In this document: piece after piece, positions 61,163 through 64,000 of the stretch | How positions within the stretch are numbered: the first letter of the stretch is position 1 | Layout: each line of letters starts with the position of its first letter | NCBI GenBank assembly: GCA_026003335.1 | Contig: BPHB01000001.1 | Coordinates: 1,758,591 to 1,822,590, forward strand | DNA from: Chitinophagales bacterium | Lineage (GTDB): Bacteria > Bacteroidota > Bacteroidia > Chitinophagales > CAIOSU01 | Direction of reading: 5' to 3' | DNA: 64,000 nucleotides | Program-made: the position numbers and the translations under genes | Notes under the pieces: model-generated | Told to the model about the DNA's origin: nothing | The model's input: the letters and a program-made list of their open reading frames with translations, nothing else | Database searches by the model: none

Positions 61163-64000
61163 ATGGCATCCGCTTATCAAGAAGCAACTACTTTCGGTCG
61201 TGCAGTTGCTCAAAGTGCATTTCTTAAATCATTGATTGAGCACGTAGCCGATGGAATTGGAGTGATTGACTCCGAAGGAAACATTTTATACCACAACACC
61301 AGGGCCAATACGATTTTATGTATAAAAGATGAGGAGAAAGTTTACAACCTGACGCATCTGATTCACCCGGATGACCTGCCTGTTTTTAAAAATACACTCA
61401 GCCGGATCAGCAGATCAGGAGCTCCTGCAGAGACCGCATCCATGACCATGAAAATTCATTGTGGCAACAAATGGAAGCATGTTGCCCTGCGCATAACTCC
61501 GTGCCTGCATATACCCGAAATCAAAGGGCTGGTTGTCAGCTATCGTGACATTACAGAAAAATATACTGCCAATGAGCAATTGCGGCAGAACGAAGAACAC
61601 TTTCGCAGCCTGATTGAAAATGCTTTTGACGGCATTACCATTATTGATGCACAAGGCATAGTGAAATATCACAGTCCTGCGCTTCAAACCATTTTAGGTT
61701 ATGACCCGCAGCAAAGCACAGGCCAGAGCATCTTTTCCCTCATGCATCCCTCCAGTACAAAAAAAATCCAGGAAGCCCTTGAATCCATAAAAAGCCGGCC
61801 TGGAGCTTTTTATGCGGGTCTGGTGCATTTCCGCCACAAGCTTGGCTATTGGGTAACACTGGAGGCCCGCGCCCGTAACCTCATGCATCATCCGGCTATT
61901 GCAGGCATTATCGTCAACTACCGGGACATCACCGACCGTCTTGAAGCCGAAAGAAAGCTCCAACAAAGTGAAGAACGTTATCGCACTCTGATTGAAACAG
62001 CTCCTGAGGCAATCTTAACCGTTGACTTCGTCAACAACCGAATTGTTGACTGCAACCGAAGCGCCTGCCGCCTGCTGGGCTACAGTAAAAAGATCCTCCT
62101 CTCCCTAAGCCCTTATGACTTATTACCTAAACACCAACCGGATGGTAGCCCTTCAGACTACCTGGCCAGGCAAAAAACACGGCAAGTACTTAAAAACCAC
62201 AATCAGACCTTTGAATGGCTCTTTAAAAGAGCAGACAACACCACCTTCCCTGCAGAAGTACATCTCAGCCTGTTGCCGGCTCCACAAAAGACTCTGATTC
62301 GCTGTACCATTATTGACCTCACCCAGCGAAAAGAGCTGGAACAAAAAATGCGCAGGCGGGAAAAAGATTATTTCCATCTTGCGCTTGTCTCACCGGTAGG
62401 CATTTTTAAGTCTGACGTGAAAGGTCGATGTGTATATGTCAACAAAAACTGGTGCCTCATGGCCGGCATTCCCGCTGAAGATGCTCTGGGGCATAACTGG
62501 CTCAAGGCGGTTCATCCCGATGACCGAAAAAAAATACGCCTGGAATGGCAAAGAGCCATAAGGGAAAAATCTGTTTCCCGTGTGGAGTTCCGGTTTAAAG
62601 CTCCGAACGGCAAAATCACCTACGTTTACGGGCAGGCTGTTCCTGACTTTGACGATACAGGAAAGTTTACCGGTTTTGTGGGCTCCGTAACCGACATCTC
62701 CGAACGTGTCATTGCCGAGCAGGCCCTCCTGTATAGCGAGCAACAAAACCGTGCCCTCCTGCATGCTATACCTGATATGCTCCTGCGGGTATCCAAAAAA
62801 GGGATTTACCTTGATTTTAAACCTGCCGAATCCTTCCCACCTATCCTTAGCCCGGAGCAGTTCATTGGCAAACACATCCGGGATATTATGCCCCCGCAAA
62901 TTTCCAAACTGGCCATGCGGCTCATCCGCGAAGCACTCCAGACAAAAAACACCAAGGCCTTTGAATATGCCCTCACCGACCCCGTTAAGGGAGAAACTTT
63001 TTTTGAAGCGCGCATAACCCCCTACACCGATGATGAACTGCTTATTCTGGTACGCGATATCACAGCGCAAAGAAAAGCACAGAAAGCTCTGCGCGAGTCG
63101 GAGGAAAAATGGCGTTCGCTTGTCAACAGCGCACCTCAGTATATTGCCACCATTGATAAAAACGACCGCTTCACTTTTATCAATCATCTGTATATGTTAA
63201 AGCCTGAACAGGTGTTGGGGAAACACCTGCTGCAGATTATTCATCCGGGAGAAGAAAAAACCAAAGAGCTGCTCAAGCTGCTTAAACGTGCCAGAAAAAG
63301 CATGCCCGGCTCTATGGAACTTTCAACCATCACTCCCAAAGGAGACGTGGTTTGGTTTGACCTGAAGGTGGCTCCCCTCAAGAGCTCAGAAAAATCCGAT
63401 GAGCTCATCCTTATGGCATATGATATTACCGAACGGAAAAAAGCGCAGGAAGAAATTCAGCTGGCTCATGAAAAACTGAAAATGCTGTACATGCGCCTGG
63501 ATAAAATCCGGGAGGAAGAAAAAAGGAACATAGCTCTGGAGATTCATGATGAGCTGGGACAACAGCTTACCGCCATTCGTTTAGGTCTCTACTGGCTGCA
63601 ACAATATGCTGACCGTGACAACTGGGCCGTCACCCACCCTGAGGTTATTGAAAAAATCAAGACCCTCCTGGAAATTAACGCGGAGACGGTGGCTTCTGCC
63701 CGCAGGCTTGCACACCAACTCCGTCCTATCGTGCTGGACAAGCTTGGCCTCATTCCCGCCATTGAATGGCAGGTGAAAAATGTCACCGACTCCAGCCACA
63801 TCTCCTGCACCTTTACTCATCGTATACCCCACCTGAAGTTCAACCAGGAATTCATTGTGGCCCTGTTTCGCATCGTCCAAGAAGCGCTTACCAACGCCAT
63901 GAAACATTCCGAAGCTTCAGAAATCCTTATTGACCTGAGAACCAAGGCCCGGCATCTGATCCTGACAATACACGACAATGGCAAAGGAATCCGCAAGGAA
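61163..64000 (+). CDS. Multi-PAS sensor histidine kinase (HisKA_3/NarX-type), 3' end outside window
   Basis: The frame is open from ATG 61163 to the edge (946 residues visible), so the end is missing. There is no transmembrane helix or signal peptide; it is cytoplasmic. Six PAS domains lie at about 21-125, 147-255, 272-384, 402-509, 529-630 and 649-752, most ending in a Y/V-x-D-I-T-E/D motif. The dimerisation/phosphoacceptor region has EEEKRNIALEIHDELGQQL with His near 795, the HisKA_3 type. The start of the ATPase domain is visible as FRIVQEALTNAMKHSEASEI (N box) and HDNGKGI (G1). A LuxR-type response regulator is expected downstream. No sensed ligand is evident. Confidence 0.93.
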   Translation, partial: MASAYQEATTFGRAVAQSAFLKSLIEHVADGIGVIDSEGNILYHNTRANTILCIKDEEKVYNLTHLIHPDDLPVFKNTLSRISRSGAPAETASMTMKIHCGNKWKHVALRITPCLHIPEIKGLVVSYRDITEKYTANEQLRQNEEHFRSLIENAFDGITIIDAQGIVKYHSPALQTILGYDPQQSTGQSIFSLMHPSSTKKIQEALESIKSRPGAFYAGLVHFRHKLGYWVTLEARARNLMHHPAIAGIIVNYRDITDRLEAERKLQQSEERYRTLIETAPEAILTVDFVNNRIVDCNRSACRLLGYSKKILLSLSPYDLLPKHQPDGSPSDYLARQKTRQVLKNHNQTFEWLFKRADNTTFPAEVHLSLLPAPQKTLIRCTIIDLTQRKELEQKMRRREKDYFHLALVSPVGIFKSDVKGRCVYVNKNWCLMAGIPAEDALGHNWLKAVHPDDRKKIRLEWQRAIREKSVSRVEFRFKAPNGKITYVYGQAVPDFDDTGKFTGFVGSVTDISERVIAEQALLYSEQQNRALLHAIPDMLLRVSKKGIYLDFKPAESFPPILSPEQFIGKHIRDIMPPQISKLAMRLIREALQTKNTKAFEYALTDPVKGETFFEARITPYTDDELLILVRDITAQRKAQKALRESEEKWRSLVNSAPQYIATIDKNDRFTFINHLYMLKPEQVLGKHLLQIIHPGEEKTKELLKLLKRARKSMPGSMELSTITPKGDVVWFDLKVAPLKSSEKSDELILMAYDITERKKAQEEIQLAHEKLKMLYMRLDKIREEEKRNIALEIHDELGQQLTAIRLGLYWLQQYADRDNWAVTHPEVIEKIKTLLEINAETVASARRLAHQLRPIVLDKLGLIPAIEWQVKNVTDSSHISCTFTHRIPHLKFNQEFIVALFRIVQEALTNAMKHSEASEILIDLRTKARHLILTIHDNGKGIRKE

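Overview
The window reads as a chromosome segment of a Bacteroidota bacterium. The evidence is the gliding-motility lipoprotein GldH, a PorP/SprF-family type IX secretion protein, three secreted proteins with type IX C-terminal sorting domains (one type A, two type B), a PSP1/RicT-GldH-HolB gene neighbourhood, and promoters that fit the Bacteroidota -33 TTTG / -7 TAnnTTTG pattern. Gene density is very high and ribosome-binding sites are weak or absent, as usual in this phylum. The order cannot be fixed from the sequence. No prophage, insertion sequence, CRISPR array or tRNA was seen, and no stretch above 300 bases is left without a feature.

Layout. 1-3.6 kb: the end of a secreted nuclease gene, then a minus-strand run of amino-acid dehydrogenase, NhaD-like Na+/H+ antiporter and a TonB C-terminal-domain protein. 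3.9-11.3 kb: an arginase-fold protein with altered metal ligands, a short methylmalonyl-CoA mutase small-subunit homologue, a secreted beta-helix protein, then the mutase large subunit coupled to its GTPase MeaB. 11.4-22.7 kb: a histidine kinase/response-regulator pair, a fasciclin lipoprotein, a helicase-nuclease with a likely Fe-S cluster, a sigma-54-type activator, a hydrolase, a phasin-like protein and an ABC1/UbiB kinase. 22.7-30 kb: mostly minus-strand housekeeping genes (DUF445, YhhN, gldH, ricT, holB, an RmlD-like reductase, a TraB/GumN protein) plus queD. 30-32.4 kb: prs, rplY and pth.

32.4-34.3 kb is the clearest acquired segment: an AT-rich two-gene restriction-modification unit (MvaI/BcnI-type endonuclease and DNA methyltransferase). 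It has an attC-like imperfect palindrome just downstream and a 22-23 bp imperfect inverted repeat at its two edges. It sits between pth and a fumarylacetoacetase-family gene. Then come RNase P RNA, a Smr protein, a Ser/Thr dehydratase facing RidA, and a reduced 3-hydroxyacyl-CoA dehydrogenase homologue. 38-39.8 kb holds a small Cys-containing membrane protein, an outer-membrane-like barrel and a DUF4625 lipoprotein behind a textbook promoter. 39.9-45.7 kb holds DinB, two amidohydrolase genes (the larger one frameshifted) and an alpha/beta hydrolase.

45.7-59.3 kb carries two very large PKD-repeat proteins with type B sorting domains; the second is followed by PorP/SprF, which suggests linked secretion and surface attachment. 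Between them lie a YebC-family regulator, a Kef-type antiporter, an aldehyde dehydrogenase and a class-I glutamine-amidotransferase-like hydrolase. The window ends in a DUF349 coiled-coil protein and a histidine kinase with six PAS domains that runs off the edge.

A recurring theme is enzyme-fold proteins that appear to have lost catalytic or metal-binding residues: the arginase fold, the amidohydrolases, the 3-hydroxyacyl-CoA dehydrogenase homologue and the truncated mutase subunit.
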